Program-made: the position numbers and the translations under genes | Source: Vibrio sp. B1FLJ16 | Lineage (GTDB): Bacteria > Pseudomonadota > Gammaproteobacteria > Enterobacterales > Vibrionaceae | Assembly: GCF_905175385.1 (NCBI RefSeq) | Contig: NZ_HG992749.1 | Span: forward strand, 1,612,001 to 1,676,000 | DNA: 64,000 nt | Reading direction: 5' to 3' | Shown: in pieces, positions 1-9,332 of the stretch | Layout of the letters: each line of letters begins with the position of its first letter | Position numbering within the stretch: position 1 is the first letter of the stretch | The notes under the pieces: generated by a model | What the model was told of the DNA's origin: nothing | The model's input: only the letters and a program-made list of their open reading frames with translations | The model's database searches: none

Positions 1-71
1 ACACGCTCAAGCTTTTCATTAAATGCACCAAACTCAATCTTAGTACCACCGACATCAAAGCCATAATACAT
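1..71 (-). CDS. nagK: N-acetyl-D-glucosamine kinase, N-terminal fragment
   Basis: Only the first 23 codons are inside the window; the gene runs off the left edge. The peptide opens [17 protein letters not shown], the phosphate-binding start of ROK-family sugar kinases, and matches how enterobacterial and Vibrio NagK begin. NagK phosphorylates GlcNAc recovered from cell-wall recycling or chitin breakdown in the cytoplasm. A GGAGAG ribosome site lies just upstream of the ATG. The rest of the protein cannot be judged here; another ROK kinase is possible but less likely given the [13 protein letters not shown] start. Confidence 0.8.
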
Positions 72-94
72 GCAATTCTCTCCAAAAATTGTGC

Positions 95-119
95 GACTCC
101 CAAAAAGTTTACTGGAGTC
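95..119 (-). other. Short inverted repeat between tapT and nagK
   Basis: GACTCC (95-100) pairs with GGAGTC (114-119). On the minus strand the flanks and loop are T-rich, so it could be a weak terminator for the gene upstream or an operator just ahead of nagK. The stem is only about 6 bp and the support is weak. Confidence 0.25.
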
Positions 120-242
120 AAAAAGATAAACTTTGCGCATTATCCATATCTATACGCCTACAAACCGTGACCGAATCCAGATTTATCCCTTCATTTAAGC
201 TAGTTGAACAACATGTGATCAACAAAAAATCATTCCTTAGAG

Positions 243-989
243 TCAGCTCTCGGTTTTTAGCCACTCTCTGAAACGTTTCAAGTGCGGTCGATTAGGATCC
301 GTTTTGACCCGGGTTTTTGTCAGCATATACGTTTCTCTGAAAGCTTCGAACCAAAATTGAAGGCACTCAGAAGCTTTCTGCTCGCCCGCTTGCTGAAACA
401 CTAAGCTCGCTACTTCTGCGGTAGACAGATGTTGCTCATTATCGGAACGTCGCATGATGTATTCTGACAGTGACTCTGGCTTTATCGAGAGTACAGGTAA
501 TGACTGTAAGTAGTCTGAACGGCGAAAGATTTTCCTGGCCTCACGCCAACTGCCATCAATGAAGATCAATAACCATTTCTTATGAGTCCCCTCAGACATT
601 AATCGCTCAGGAGTCAGGCTTTCCATTAATCGCGTCGGCTCGTCGACATAACCCGCAGGAAATACGATAACAGGCTGATAGTCATCACTTTTTAGTAACG
701 CCAGCATTTCCTCGCAAGGCTCAGTACGGTTCCATTGATATACATAGGTTTCCTTAATCGTATCCGCGATCAACCGACCCGTATTACTCGGCTTAAACAC
801 TTCGTTTTCCGATACAATCAGCATGCAGGCTATATTTGAGTCAATACTTGGTTGCAGTTCACACAGACAATGCTGCTGTGAAACCTGACAATACTGGCAA
901 CGGTTGACTTTACAACCTCGCGCATTGAAAGGCTTTGTTGAGAGCGACTGACGATGTTGGAATAGACGGTGGAAAGCGTGAATTCTCAT
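243..989 (-). CDS. tapT: DTW-domain tRNA-uridine aminocarboxypropyltransferase
   Basis: This 248-residue DTW-domain protein is the YfiP/TapT type, which transfers the 3-amino-3-carboxypropyl group of S-adenosylmethionine to uridine 47 of tRNA (acp3U). The DTW signature appears as DGSW at residues 145-148, followed by an Arg-rich helix. A cysteine cluster at C26, C31, C34, C41 and C43 matches the N-terminal metal-binding-like motif of the family. The length is normal. It reads in the same direction as nagK but is separated from it by about 170 bases, so the two need not be co-transcribed. Function rests on family knowledge; the start is the first in-frame ATG. Confidence 0.85.
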   Translation of the reverse strand: MRIHAFHRLFQHRQSLSTKPFNARGCKVNRCQYCQVSQQHCLCELQPSIDSNIACMLIVSENEVFKPSNTGRLIADTIKETYVYQWNRTEPCEEMLALLKSDDYQPVIVFPAGYVDEPTRLMESLTPERLMSEGTHKKWLLIFIDGSWREARKIFRRSDYLQSLPVLSIKPESLSEYIMRRSDNEQHLSTAEVASLVFQQAGEQKASECLQFWFEAFRETYMLTKTRVKTDPNRPHLKRFREWLKTES

Positions 990-1054
990 GAATAGAAGTG
1001 CCTAATAAAAACTAGAGCGCGATTCTACTGGTATAACCGCCTCGCCTCAAGGTA

Positions 1055-1215
1055 ATACCAATCGTAGTAATTAGTGGTCATCCAAGCTTGTTAAAAAATT
1101 CGATAACTGCGTTACAATTTTTGATTGTAGAATAACTACTTATCAAAAAATTGTGCCTTGCTCTCGAGCATTTTTCCTACGCTATTTCTGAACCCTTATT
1201 CACTGTGATTGGTAT
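1055..1215. repeat. 161-bp element with ATACCAATC / GATTGGTAT ends
   Basis: The segment starts with ATACCAATC and ends with its exact inverse GATTGGTAT. It encodes nothing and fills most of the gap between tapT and the sterol-desaturase gene. Small non-coding elements with these ends are, to my knowledge, common in Vibrio and related marine gamma-proteobacteria. I see one copy in this window, so repetition cannot be shown here. It probably moved as a MITE-like element, which is inference. Confidence 0.55.
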
Positions 1216-1230
1216 AAAATATAAGAATTA

Positions 1231-1260
1231 AAGAAACCGGAAGGAACCGGAAGGAACCGG
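1231..1260. repeat. Three tandem 10-bp units (AAGGAACCGG)
   Basis: Three consecutive 10-mers read AAGAAACCGG, AAGGAACCGG and AAGGAACCGG. They end 49 bases before the GTG start of the downstream gene, so they lie in its 5' leader or promoter. A helical-turn period could suit repeated protein binding, or the array may simply be slippage-prone. Confidence 0.8.
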
Positions 1261-1309
1261 TGCTAAGTTCGGTCTATATAGACAGAATTTATAAGCAGAG
1301 GAATTATAT

Positions 1310-2128
1310 GTGACAGAAACGGCTTTTAACGATCCATCATGGATAAGGCTCAGTTGCTTTGTTGGTGTGCTCTTACTCTGTACATTGTGGGAAAACAAAT
1401 TACCTAGGAAAACACTGACGGTTTCGCGTACGTTTCGCTGGGTAAACAATCTATCTCTAGTTGCTTTAAACAGCGCTGTTATCGTAATAGTCATGCCTGT
1501 CGTGGCATTTCAGGCCGCCATGATTACAACTGAAAATCACTGGGGACTATTAAATTTAGCATCGGTACCGATTTGGCTCAATGTCCTGCTTTCCGTTGTT
1601 TTGCTCGACTTTGTCATCTACGTCCAACACGTGGTCTTTCACCGAGTACCCTTACTCTGGAAGCTCCATCGAATGCATCACGCTGATCTCGACATTGATG
1701 TCACTACCGGCACGCGCTTTCACCCGATTGAAATTTTGCTTTCCATGATTGTGAAAATTTTCGCTGTTTTTGTACTCGGTGTTTCACCCATCGCTATTGT
1801 TATTTTCGAGATCGTTCTAAACGCCAGTGCGATGTTCAATCACAGTAATGCGAAACTGGCGTTAGCTGTCGATGGCTGGTTGAGGAAACTGATCGTTACT
1901 CCGGATATGCACCGCGTGCATCACTCCGTTATTCCGAGAGAAACTCATTCTAACTTTGGTTTCTTTTTATCAGTTTGGGATCGAATATTTGGCACGTATA
2001 AAGCTCAACCAGAACTCGGACATGATCATATGCTGATTGGCTTACCGGATATTAGAGATCCTAAGGAGCAAAGGCTTGATAAGCTGATAACTCAGCCCTT
2101 TCGCTATCGCGGTAAGAGTAAAAAATAG
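1310..2128 (+). CDS. Sterol desaturase / fatty acid hydroxylase family membrane protein
   Basis: This is a 272-residue integral membrane protein of the fatty acid hydroxylase superfamily, a diiron family that hydroxylates or desaturates lipids. The histidine ligand clusters are visible: H107 and H111, then H120, H123 and H124, then H138 and H178, and finally H201, H204 and H205 (HRVHH). Hydrophobic segments occur near residues 14-25, 48-72, 88-105 and 143-172. The start is a GTG; an overlapping ATG two bases upstream is followed at once by a stop. An AGAGGA ribosome site precedes it. The substrate cannot be told from sequence. It stands alone, ahead of a convergent gene. Confidence 0.8.
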   Translation: MTETAFNDPSWIRLSCFVGVLLLCTLWENKLPRKTLTVSRTFRWVNNLSLVALNSAVIVIVMPVVAFQAAMITTENHWGLLNLASVPIWLNVLLSVVLLDFVIYVQHVVFHRVPLLWKLHRMHHADLDIDVTTGTRFHPIEILLSMIVKIFAVFVLGVSPIAIVIFEIVLNASAMFNHSNAKLALAVDGWLRKLIVTPDMHRVHHSVIPRETHSNFGFFLSVWDRIFGTYKAQPELGHDHMLIGLPDIRDPKEQRLDKLITQPFRYRGKSKK

Positions 2129-2156
2129 TGTTTTTGACATAACGTCAGGAGTGATA

Positions 2157-2201
2157 AGTGAACTGTTGCGCCTGCCTCCCTGGCTCTATATACAGTTCAC
2201 T
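2157..2201. other. Inverted repeat between convergent genes
   Basis: AGTGAACTGT pairs with ACAGTTCACT across a 25-base loop, between the ends of two convergent genes. There is no T-run on either side, so it is not a classical terminator, but the location suits a 3'-end structure. Confidence 0.35.
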
Positions 2202-2233
2202 CCATTATTCGCTATGTAAGAACTGCAATAGTA

Positions 2234-2617
2234 TTAACGGAATATCTGACGAGACTGGCGTTGTTGTCCTGTGTTCCAAAGCCAAATCGAAACGCCAATA
2301 GAGAATCCCAAAAATAAGGTGTTCATCTGTATTGCAGTGTGATTATTTAATACTTCCAACGCATATTGCATATGTGAGCTTAAAGTCACATTGGTTAATA
2401 AGATTGCTACCATTAAAATCAAGCCGATGCGACGACTTCGGATCAAAAGAAATGCAGCTAATAGGTATAGCGCCCCCAACGACTTCAAATAAATAATTAA
2501 CCAATATGGCTCAGAATCGTAAGCTACCAGACCATCAACGAGATTGTCATAAATATGAACAACGCCGCCTACAGTTAAACAAAGACATAAGAGAAACACT
2601 ACGAACTTATCCATCAT
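2234..2617 (-). CDS. Small four-helix membrane protein, unknown function
   Basis: This 127-residue protein has about four hydrophobic helices (roughly residues 4-20, 41-60, 66-80 and 98-114) joined by short loops, with a basic SRRIG loop in the middle and a polar C-terminus. I do not recognise a family with confidence. A good AAGGA site lies 4-7 bases before the paired ATG ATG start. It is monocistronic and converges on the sterol-desaturase gene. The strong Shine-Dalgarno and helix layout support a real gene; the function is unknown. Confidence 0.65.
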   Translation of the reverse strand: MMDKFVVFLLCLCLTVGGVVHIYDNLVDGLVAYDSEPYWLIIYLKSLGALYLLAAFLLIRSRRIGLILMVAILLTNVTLSSHMQYALEVLNNHTAIQMNTLFLGFSIGVSIWLWNTGQQRQSRQIFR

Positions 2618-2875
2618 CGTTTCCTTATTTTCAATTTAGTGAATAGTGCAGAGCATATATAACCATTCAAACAATTCATACCGCTTAAGTGATTTTTGAG
2701 ATCTATCATGCCTTTAGAGCACTTACGAACGTTAAAAGCAGACATTTGTAAACGAGATGTTGGCCATTTTAAATAAGAAGCAACCTAAATATGGATTAAT
2801 AAAATAAGCAACCTATTGAGTAATAAAATACGAACGTTAACGAATTCCTTATTTGTGACCCAACTTAAAATCATA

Positions 2876-2905
2876 CAAAAAGCCAGGGCTGCAAACCCTG
2901 GCTTT
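2876..2905 (-). terminator. Terminator of the chemoreceptor gene
   Basis: AGCCAGGG and CCCTGGCT form an 8-9-bp GC-rich stem with a short loop. On the minus strand a TTTTTG run follows directly. It lies about 90 bases beyond the stop of the minus-strand chemoreceptor gene. Confidence 0.85.
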
Positions 2906-2992
2906 CATAATCAACTTAATTTAATGCTTAATAATATACCTTTACAGGTTGCTATTAATCAGTACATAAGGAGAATAATTAACCCCTATTAC

Positions 2993-4999
2993 TTAAAGCA
3001 CATATTTGTGCAGCATTGTTTGCTGCTGTCCTGCTATATCTGCAACTTGTTCTGAACTCTCTACCATGGATTCTAGCTGCTGCTTAGTATGTTCACCCTG
3101 TTCAGAAATCTGAGTAATTGACTGCGACACATCTGCAGTAGCGCGCTCTTGTTCCTCTGTGGCGACAGAGATTTGTGCGACACGATCTTGAATATGTTTT
3201 ACCGCACCGTTTATCTCTAAGAAGGTTGATTTAACGTAATCACTAGACTGAAGTGCGTTAGCCATTTCTTCTCTTGAGTCACTTACCGCCTCTCGAGAAC
3301 GCTCTGAAGCCGTAATAAGCTCATTCATCATTTCCCGGATGTTTAACGTTTGCTGAGAGGTATCACTTGCCAGCTTACGTACTTCATCGGCAACCACAGC
3401 AAATCCGCGCCCTTGCTCACCCGCTCGGGCAGCTTCTATCGCGGCATTCAACGCCAGTAAATTGGTGTTTTCAGCAATACCACTGATCATATCGACCATT
3501 TCGCGAATCTGTTTCACTCTCAGATCCAGCTCCGACATCGACTCTCTGTTTATGTTAAGAGACTTTTCCAGAGATTCTAAACGTAAGCGGTTTTGCTCTA
3601 GTACCTTCTCGCCCTTCTCAGTGTGCTGAGTTGCGAGTTCGGCGTCTTCTGAGGATGCGTTCGTCACCGTTGCAATTTCTCGGATGGAAGCTTCCAGCTG
3701 AGTGATTGTCGTCACCATGCTTGCAAGGGCTTCATTTTGTGTGCTTAATCCCTCGTTCGTCTGCTCGGCCGCTGAGTGACTGATTTCAGCGGTTTGATAG
3801 AGGGTTTCACAGTTGCGAGTAACCGTTGCTATTGACTCATGTGTGGAGTCAATAACCTGATTTAACTTTCGAGCGACCTCTTTCAGCTCATAGGGCCCCA
3901 CTTCTTCCGCTTTACCACGAAAATCATGTTCGGTAAGTGCCGACAACCTTTTAAGTACGTTATTCAGCCCACGGTTGGTCCAGATTCTCAGAATGAACCA
4001 AGTAAAGAGAATAATCATCGAGATAACCCCGGCGGCGATAAGAGCCATGATACTCACCGATGTTATCGTATCGTTAACCACCCCCTCTCGCTCAGCCAGT
4101 AGTTCCGAAACCGTGTTTGAAGTTTTATCGAGTAAAATCATCGTTTCATCCGCAAGCAAAGACGCTTGTAGGAATTCGGTTTTTTGGTTCTCATTTTGCT
4201 CGAGCTTGGCAAGAATCAGATGTAGAATTCCTTTCTCTTCAAATCCAGCTTTTACCATTTCATACGGTGCAGTTAAACTTGAAAACTCTGAAATCTCAGG
4301 CTGCAGCATTTGAAAGTCTGAATAAGCGAGATTGATACCAGCGATCCTATTACGCATTTCGCGGTACTCGTTTTCAGCTTTTTCAAGTTCCGTATGAGTC
4401 AACATCATAAGAAAAGTACTTTCCATTGAGCTTGCCGAAGCGATAAACCGGTTTGCCGCATCATTCAACTCGGGGTCGTCTCCGCTAAGAAAAGAGCTGA
4501 TTCTGTTCATCTCAGGGCCTATTGAGCTTAGGCCATAACGAAACCCACCGACAGCGGCATTAATGTCTGCCTGTATCTGAGTCACACCCGCCTGTTTTAA
4601 AAGGATTGAACGAGTAATACCATGCAAATTATCTATTTTCGTTTCTAACTCGTCAGATAGCTGCTGCGAAACACCGGAAGTCTGCTTAACTAACTCTTCA
4701 GTCTTTAATGCTAACTGTTCTATTTGTTCTTCAACCAAAGCCAGTTCTTTAGCTTCACTTACCTGCATAGCGAAATTCAGTAGCTTGACAATTTCCAGCA
4801 CATTCCGGGTTAATTTGGCGTTGGCCATCGCCATTGGTAGCTCTTTATGGGATAGCTCTTCAAACTCTCCACTAATCTGATCCATTCCTTTTAAGGTCGA
4901 GACAGAAAGAGCAATAATGAGGGCTATGATAGTTAAAAATGTGGCAGTAATGGCCTGAATTAGTGAAAAAGAAGAGCAAAAGCGGTTGCGCACTGTCAT
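2993..4999 (-). CDS. Methyl-accepting chemotaxis protein
   Basis: This 668-residue chemoreceptor signals to the flagellar motor through CheA/CheW. A first transmembrane helix lies at about residues 14-36, then a long, mostly helical periplasmic region of about 280 residues, a second membrane helix near 320-345, a HAMP linker, and a cytoplasmic coiled coil. The conserved hairpin tip is clear ([20 protein letters not shown], then [15 protein letters not shown]). The large helical sensor region resembles helical-bimodular (HBM) type sensors rather than a small four-helix or Cache domain; this is inference from length and helix content. No C-terminal CheR-binding pentapeptide is seen. It is monocistronic, with its own terminator. 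Confidence 0.92.
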   Translation of the reverse strand: MTVRNRFCSSFSLIQAITATFLTIIALIIALSVSTLKGMDQISGEFEELSHKELPMAMANAKLTRNVLEIVKLLNFAMQVSEAKELALVEEQIEQLALKTEELVKQTSGVSQQLSDELETKIDNLHGITRSILLKQAGVTQIQADINAAVGGFRYGLSSIGPEMNRISSFLSGDDPELNDAANRFIASASSMESTFLMMLTHTELEKAENEYREMRNRIAGINLAYSDFQMLQPEISEFSSLTAPYEMVKAGFEEKGILHLILAKLEQNENQKTEFLQASLLADETMILLDKTSNTVSELLAEREGVVNDTITSVSIMALIAAGVISMIILFTWFILRIWTNRGLNNVLKRLSALTEHDFRGKAEEVGPYELKEVARKLNQVIDSTHESIATVTRNCETLYQTAEISHSAAEQTNEGLSTQNEALASMVTTITQLEASIREIATVTNASSEDAELATQHTEKGEKVLEQNRLRLESLEKSLNINRESMSELDLRVKQIREMVDMISGIAENTNLLALNAAIEAARAGEQGRGFAVVADEVRKLASDTSQQTLNIREMMNELITASERSREAVSDSREEMANALQSSDYVKSTFLEINGAVKHIQDRVAQISVATEEQERATADVSQSITQISEQGEHTKQQLESMVESSEQVADIAGQQQTMLHKYVL

Positions 5000-5149
5000 A
5001 ATCTATTTTTATTCTTTATTAGGATAGAGACGGTTTAGTTGTGCAAATGTCACACAAACCAACTAAAATCGTGAATTGGGTGCCATACTAGGGATTGGTT
5101 GTGACACTAATATTTCAGTTCTAAGTCACAAAGATGACAGGTGGATGGT

Positions 5150-5734
5150 ATGCGTCGCATATATATTTCTCTGATAATCAGTACCCTAGTTACTGCTTGC
5201 TCTTCTGCACCAGATCCCGAAGAGGAGTTTAGCTCAACACAAAATGCGCCTACTCCTGCTCCAACTCCTACGCTGGTGACTAAGCCAGATCTGATGGTGT
5301 TTTATGATGAATGGTATGGAACGCCTTACCAATGGGGAGGTACAGAAAAATCGGGTATTGATTGCTCTGCATTTGTTCAAAAAGCATTTGTAGAGGCTTA
5401 TCAGGTTGCGCTGCCAAGAACGACAAGGCTGCAATCAAAGCAAGGCGTTAAATTAGATAGAAAAGATGCAGAGCATGGAGACTTAGTCTTCTTTAAAACC
5501 TCAAGAGCACGCTACCACGTCGGTATCTACTTGGGTAATAAACAATTTATGCACGTTTCTGAAAAGAAAGGTGTGATTATTTCTAGAACTGACAACCCCT
5601 ATTGGGCCTCGAAATTTTGGCAAATCAGAAGAGTCGTGCCTAAACAAAGCTTTGCCTTAGCGAAGCAAGAAAGCCGTGAAGCAATTAACGCTTTGTTTGA
5701 GATCAACTCACCACATTTGTTTAATGAGAACTAA
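5150..5734 (+). CDS. NlpC/P60 family cell-wall hydrolase lipoprotein
   Basis: This is a 194-residue lipoprotein of the NlpC/Spr (MepS) type, expected to cut peptidoglycan cross-links or stem peptides in the periplasm. A signal peptide ends in the lipobox LVTAC. A Pro/Thr-rich linker follows, then the NlpC/P60 domain with catalytic Cys in IDCSAF and catalytic His in YHVGIYLG, and the usual WASKFWQIRR near the end. I chose the ATG three codons inside a longer GTG frame, because AGGTGG sits 5-6 bases before it and MRRIY starts a clean signal peptide. Its stop codon interlocks with that of the convergent DUF3802 gene. Confidence 0.88.
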   Translation: MRRIYISLIISTLVTACSSAPDPEEEFSSTQNAPTPAPTPTLVTKPDLMVFYDEWYGTPYQWGGTEKSGIDCSAFVQKAFVEAYQVALPRTTRLQSKQGVKLDRKDAEHGDLVFFKTSRARYHVGIYLGNKQFMHVSEKKGVIISRTDNPYWASKFWQIRRVVPKQSFALAKQESREAINALFEINSPHLFNEN

Positions 5735-6075
5735 TCATAAATAGCAACGGCTGTATCAAACAGGTTCTTAACCAAAGCAATATACTCGTCCAGAAAAGCA
5801 ATTTGCTCGTTTGTTGCTTTTTTATTCCAAACACCTGCAAGCACTTCACCAAGATCCTCTACTACAGCATCAGCCTCTTTCAATAACTTGAAGCGCACGC
5901 TTGAATGCAGTTCTGGGTTTTGCTCAAAGATCGCCATAATGTTTGATGCGACCAAATCCGTGACAACATCTTCAATGCTTTCTGTGCCCGTGTCACCAAA
6001 TTCTGTAGTAAATATATCTAAGTTAAGCGACAAATGCTCAATAAGAGCGAGATATCCATCCGTTTCGACAACCAC
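5731..6075 (-). CDS. DUF3802 family protein
   Basis: This acidic, all-helical protein of 114 residues is conserved in Vibrio and relatives (DUF3802), with no known function. I place the start at a GTG (VVETDGYLALIEHLSLNL) because GGAG lies seven bases upstream and the family begins there; a longer ATG frame adds ten residues. It is probably cytoplasmic, with no signal peptide or membrane segment. Its end overlaps the convergent lipoprotein gene by four bases. Confidence 0.75.
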   Translation of the reverse strand: MVVETDGYLALIEHLSLNLDIFTTEFGDTGTESIEDVVTDLVASNIMAIFEQNPELHSSVRFKLLKEADAVVEDLGEVLAGVWNKKATNEQIAFLDEYIALVKNLFDTAVAIYD

Positions 6076-6206
6076 TGTTTTTCTCCATTGATTACACACC
6101 TTCAAAGCTGAAAGCGAAGTTGCTTCAATAGTAAGACATGCCGAAAAAAAATCATTAACTCATTTCATAATAATGATTATTTATATATCAACCGTTTACT
6201 TTTCAA

Positions 6207-7175
6207 TCAAGCCATCGCATTTTCATACACACAGCTTGTGTTTTTCCCTTTATCTTTTGCGCAATATAAAGCGGCATCAGCACATTTTAGCCATTGTATG
6301 TGGCTCTCAAAATGGGGTTTATATTCGCAGACTCCGATGCTGACCGTGTAACTAATCGAAAATCCTTCCAGCTTGATAACCTCTTGCTCAATTCGGTTGC
6401 GTAAGCGCTCCGCAAAATAGCCTGCTTGTTCTTCGCTCGTATTAGGAAGTAAAACAGTGAACTCTTCCCCGCCAAATCGTCCGCAAATATCGCTATTTCG
6501 TACGGTCTTTTTAAGTAGAGTCGAGGTCCGGCGTATTACTTCGTCCCCAATAGGGTGACCATAAGTATCATTCACATTTTTAAAGTGGTCGATATCAAAA
6601 ATCACCAGTGAGCAGTTCCCGCCAGTGACTTGCAATTGAGCAAACTCATCTTTAAGTGTTTGTTCCCAATGCGCCCGATTAAACAGGCCTGTCAATCCAT
6701 CTTTGCGACTTATTTCCGATAGGTGCTGATTGGTCTCTTTCAGATAGATCCGGCTGCGGGCTATTTCTGTCACATCGTTTATCTGTATCGCAATATGACT
6801 GACCTCACCGGACAGCGAACGCAACGGTGTGATGACGATGTCCTGAAACATGAAATCGCTGCTGTTTGTTACCGGAGAAAAGTTATTAAACTTGAAGAGA
6901 TATGGGCGATTTTCCCAACTTGAGAACGAACGAGTCTCCAAGTCCTGGCACGTTTTTAACTTCGTCTCAAGCCAGGCTCTTGGTAATTCTTCAAAACGAT
7001 CAAATAAGCACTTACCCAGAATATCTTGGGACAAAACACCACTGTAGGACTGCATAAAGCTGTTCCAAACACAGACGTTATACTTTCTGTCTAGGACAAT
7101 AAGCCCTGCATCCATTGTGTCCAGGATTTGAGTTACCCAATGATAGTCTGCCATCTCCAGCCTGATTTCTGGCAT
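6207..7175 (-). CDS. PAS-GGDEF diguanylate cyclase
   Basis: This 322-residue cytoplasmic protein has an N-terminal PAS domain (about residues 10-135) and a GGDEF domain (about 155-315). The active-site loop is RFGGEEF, and the preceding metal-binding stretch FDIDHFKNVNDTYGH is intact, so an active cyclic-di-GMP synthase is expected. An upstream RxxD inhibitory site is not obvious. The start ATG overlaps the stop of the upstream receiver gene as TGATG, so the two are translationally coupled and very likely work together: a receiver with a phosphatase-like module next to a c-di-GMP synthase. Confidence 0.92.
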   Translation of the reverse strand: MPEIRLEMADYHWVTQILDTMDAGLIVLDRKYNVCVWNSFMQSYSGVLSQDILGKCLFDRFEELPRAWLETKLKTCQDLETRSFSSWENRPYLFKFNNFSPVTNSSDFMFQDIVITPLRSLSGEVSHIAIQINDVTEIARSRIYLKETNQHLSEISRKDGLTGLFNRAHWEQTLKDEFAQLQVTGGNCSLVIFDIDHFKNVNDTYGHPIGDEVIRRTSTLLKKTVRNSDICGRFGGEEFTVLLPNTSEEQAGYFAERLRNRIEQEVIKLEGFSISYTVSIGVCEYKPHFESHIQWLKCADAALYCAKDKGKNTSCVYENAMA

Positions 7176-8209
7176 CAGATTAACTCCATAATGTCATATA
7201 TGATTTGTACCGATGACTTATCTATCAAAAATAAAACTTCACACTCAAAGTCAAATGATTCTGCCATGTAGGTATACTCGATAGTAAAGAGTTCGCCTTT
7301 ATTACCTTGTTCCTCTGTAAATGGCACCAATGTATCGATGATACCGGGCTGGCGGAGCGAGAACTGTTTATCCAGCTGATTACCCAACGAGGTCAGAAAC
7401 GATGAAACTAACAAGTTGGAGATGTTTAGAATGACTTCGTTATGAGCGGTAAACTCTAAATGATAGCCTAACCTTTCTCCGATTTGATTAATGTCTTTTC
7501 CTCGGAGACAAACCAAAGCTTCTCCATGAATGCCTCCTCCAACGAATCGCTGCGCTACCGCGACAGAGTCTTCCCTCCCAATCACGTCAACTAACGTCAT
7601 GTGGAGCTCGCCATAGGACAAAGGCCCGACATGAGGCACCGGCAACAAAATAAACTCGTGCAGGTGATCAGCCATGATTGCAGCGCCTTTGCCTAAAGCA
7701 ACGTTTGCGACTTCTCGGAACTTGGCCAGTGAGGAGACTTCATCCCTCTCCTGCTGTTCAGGGCTCAGGTCTAGAACAGGTTTGAAAGCGTACTGCAATC
7801 CAAGTTGGTCATAGACCGGTACGACTTGTTCTACTGATAGCGGTTTAACGACAAATGCGATTGCACCTAGCTCAAAACAACGCTGTTTCGCTTCTTGCTG
7901 AACGTCGCCGGAAATTATGACAATTTTTGTTTGATAATTACTGACTGGTAAAGACTTTAGAACTTCGAAACCGTCCATGACTGGCATCGTCAAATCCAGA
8001 AACAATATGTCGATATCTTGTTCCTGCATGATTTTCAGCGCTTCATTACCATCGTGAGCTTCGATTAGATGTAATGACGCACTTTGTACGATGGTTCGTA
8101 TTATCAGTTTTCTTGCGATTGCTGAATCATCACATATCAGTATTTTCATGCCACCAATGGAACTAAAGTCAAAAAAATCATAATACTCGTTGTACGAAAG
8201 CATCTCCAT
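7175..8209 (-). CDS. Response regulator with C-terminal CheC/CheX-like phosphatase domain
   Basis: The protein is 344 residues long. A receiver domain (MKILICDDSAIARK, phospho-acceptor Asp in LFLDLTMPVMDG, conserved Lys in VVKPLS) is followed by a linker and a CheC/CheX-type domain. The first CheC active-site motif is visible as EVANVALGKGAAIMA (E-x2-N), while the second half is less regular (VILNISNLLV). CheC-type domains dephosphorylate receivers such as CheY. Two starts are possible: the first ATG used here, or the ATG at 8149 that begins right at the receiver. It overlaps the diguanylate cyclase gene downstream by one base. Confidence 0.85.
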   Translation of the reverse strand: MEMLSYNEYYDFFDFSSIGGMKILICDDSAIARKLIIRTIVQSASLHLIEAHDGNEALKIMQEQDIDILFLDLTMPVMDGFEVLKSLPVSNYQTKIVIISGDVQQEAKQRCFELGAIAFVVKPLSVEQVVPVYDQLGLQYAFKPVLDLSPEQQERDEVSSLAKFREVANVALGKGAAIMADHLHEFILLPVPHVGPLSYGELHMTLVDVIGREDSVAVAQRFVGGGIHGEALVCLRGKDINQIGERLGYHLEFTAHNEVILNISNLLVSSFLTSLGNQLDKQFSLRQPGIIDTLVPFTEEQGNKGELFTIEYTYMAESFDFECEVLFLIDKSSVQIIYDIMELI

Positions 8210-8373
8210 ATGCTAAGCCGAAAAATCATAAGGTTATAAGCGATTTGATTCACACTTATACAAATTTTCAATACTGAACAACGAGTTTGTAGCTGAACTA
8301 TGCTTTCAACCGCGTCATTTGTTCGTCGTTTATCCTAAACTATTGGTAGTCAAACAGGTTCGCGAGGTTTTGT

Positions 8374-9240
8374 ATGTGGCAAGCAATATCGCAACAACTT
8401 TCTGATACGTTGTTATTTGAATATCAAATCATCGAAAAAGTTCGGCTTTCCGGTGGGGATATCAGTGAAAGCTATATGATTAATGATGGCGAGCAACGTT
8501 ACTTCGTAAAAATTAACGATCTAGAGTTTTTGTCTAAGTTTGAAGTTGAAGCCGATTGTCTCCATTTACTACGAGAAACATCGACTGTATTTGTCCCAGA
8601 AGTCGTACTTGTTGGTAAAACCAAAAACACCTCTTTTATTATTCTCAACTATCTACCGACTAAACCGTTAGAAGATGCACAAAACAGTTTTCTCTTTGGC
8701 CAGCAACTTGCCCGTCTACACCAATGGGGCGAGCAGAAAGAGTTTGGTTTTGATACAGATAACTACTTAGGTTCTACCCTACAACCCAATCAGTGGCATA
8801 AAAAGTGGAGTGTATTCTTCGCTGAGCAAAGAATTGGCTGGCAATTGCAATTGCTTAAAGAAAAGGGGGTTACTTTAGTTGATATCGAAGACTTTGTGGA
8901 CATAGTGAAACAGCTTTTATCAAATCACATGCCAAAACCTTCGCTATTACACGGTGACCTGTGGAACGGAAATACCGCGCTAACACCTGTCGGCCCTATT
9001 TGTTTTGATGCCGCATGCTATTGGGGAGACAGAGAATGCGATCTTGCCATGACAGAACTTTTTGGCGGATTTACACCGGATTTTTATCAAGGATATGAAT
9101 CAGTCCTGCCATTACTGCCTGGTTATCAGGAACGAAAAGAGCTCTATAACCTTTATCATATCCTTAACCACTGTAACCTGTTTGGTGGTCATTACTTAGA
9201 TCAGGCGCAGTTATCCATAAACAAGATTATTTCCGTCTGA
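8374..9240 (+). CDS. Fructosamine/ketosamine-3-kinase family protein
   Basis: This 288-residue cytoplasmic protein belongs to the fructosamine-kinase family (E. coli YniA type), which phosphorylates sugar-derived ketoamines on proteins or small molecules so that they break down. The aminoglycoside-kinase-like fold is shown by the catalytic stretch LLHGDLWNGN and the metal-binding FDAACYWGDRECD. The length is standard. It is a single gene with its own promoter region upstream and a strong terminator downstream. The family is sure; the physiological substrate is unknown. Confidence 0.88.
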   Translation: MWQAISQQLSDTLLFEYQIIEKVRLSGGDISESYMINDGEQRYFVKINDLEFLSKFEVEADCLHLLRETSTVFVPEVVLVGKTKNTSFIILNYLPTKPLEDAQNSFLFGQQLARLHQWGEQKEFGFDTDNYLGSTLQPNQWHKKWSVFFAEQRIGWQLQLLKEKGVTLVDIEDFVDIVKQLLSNHMPKPSLLHGDLWNGNTALTPVGPICFDAACYWGDRECDLAMTELFGGFTPDFYQGYESVLPLLPGYQERKELYNLYHILNHCNLFGGHYLDQAQLSINKIISV

Positions 9241-9300
9241 TTTGGAAACAATACAACTGTACGCTATGTAAAATTTCGAGCAATGTCACCCTCGCCTTTA

Positions 9301-9332
9301 ACCCCAAACTTAAGGTTGAGTTTGGGGTCAAG
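9301..9332 (+). terminator. Terminator after the fructosamine-kinase gene
   Basis: ACCCCAAACT pairs with AGTTTGGGGT around an 8-base loop, then CAAGTTTT. The stem is 10 bp and lies about 60 bases past the stop codon. Confidence 0.75.

Noticed and set aside
2816..3055. 79-codon plus-strand frame
   Set aside because: It contains the chemoreceptor gene's terminator and runs into that gene's 3' end on the other strand. It has no ribosome site.
6162..6183. AT-rich palindrome AATAATGATTATT resembling a Fur box
   Set aside because: Only about 12 of 19 positions fit the Fur consensus by eye, and neither neighbour is an iron gene. Chance is likely in AT-rich DNA.
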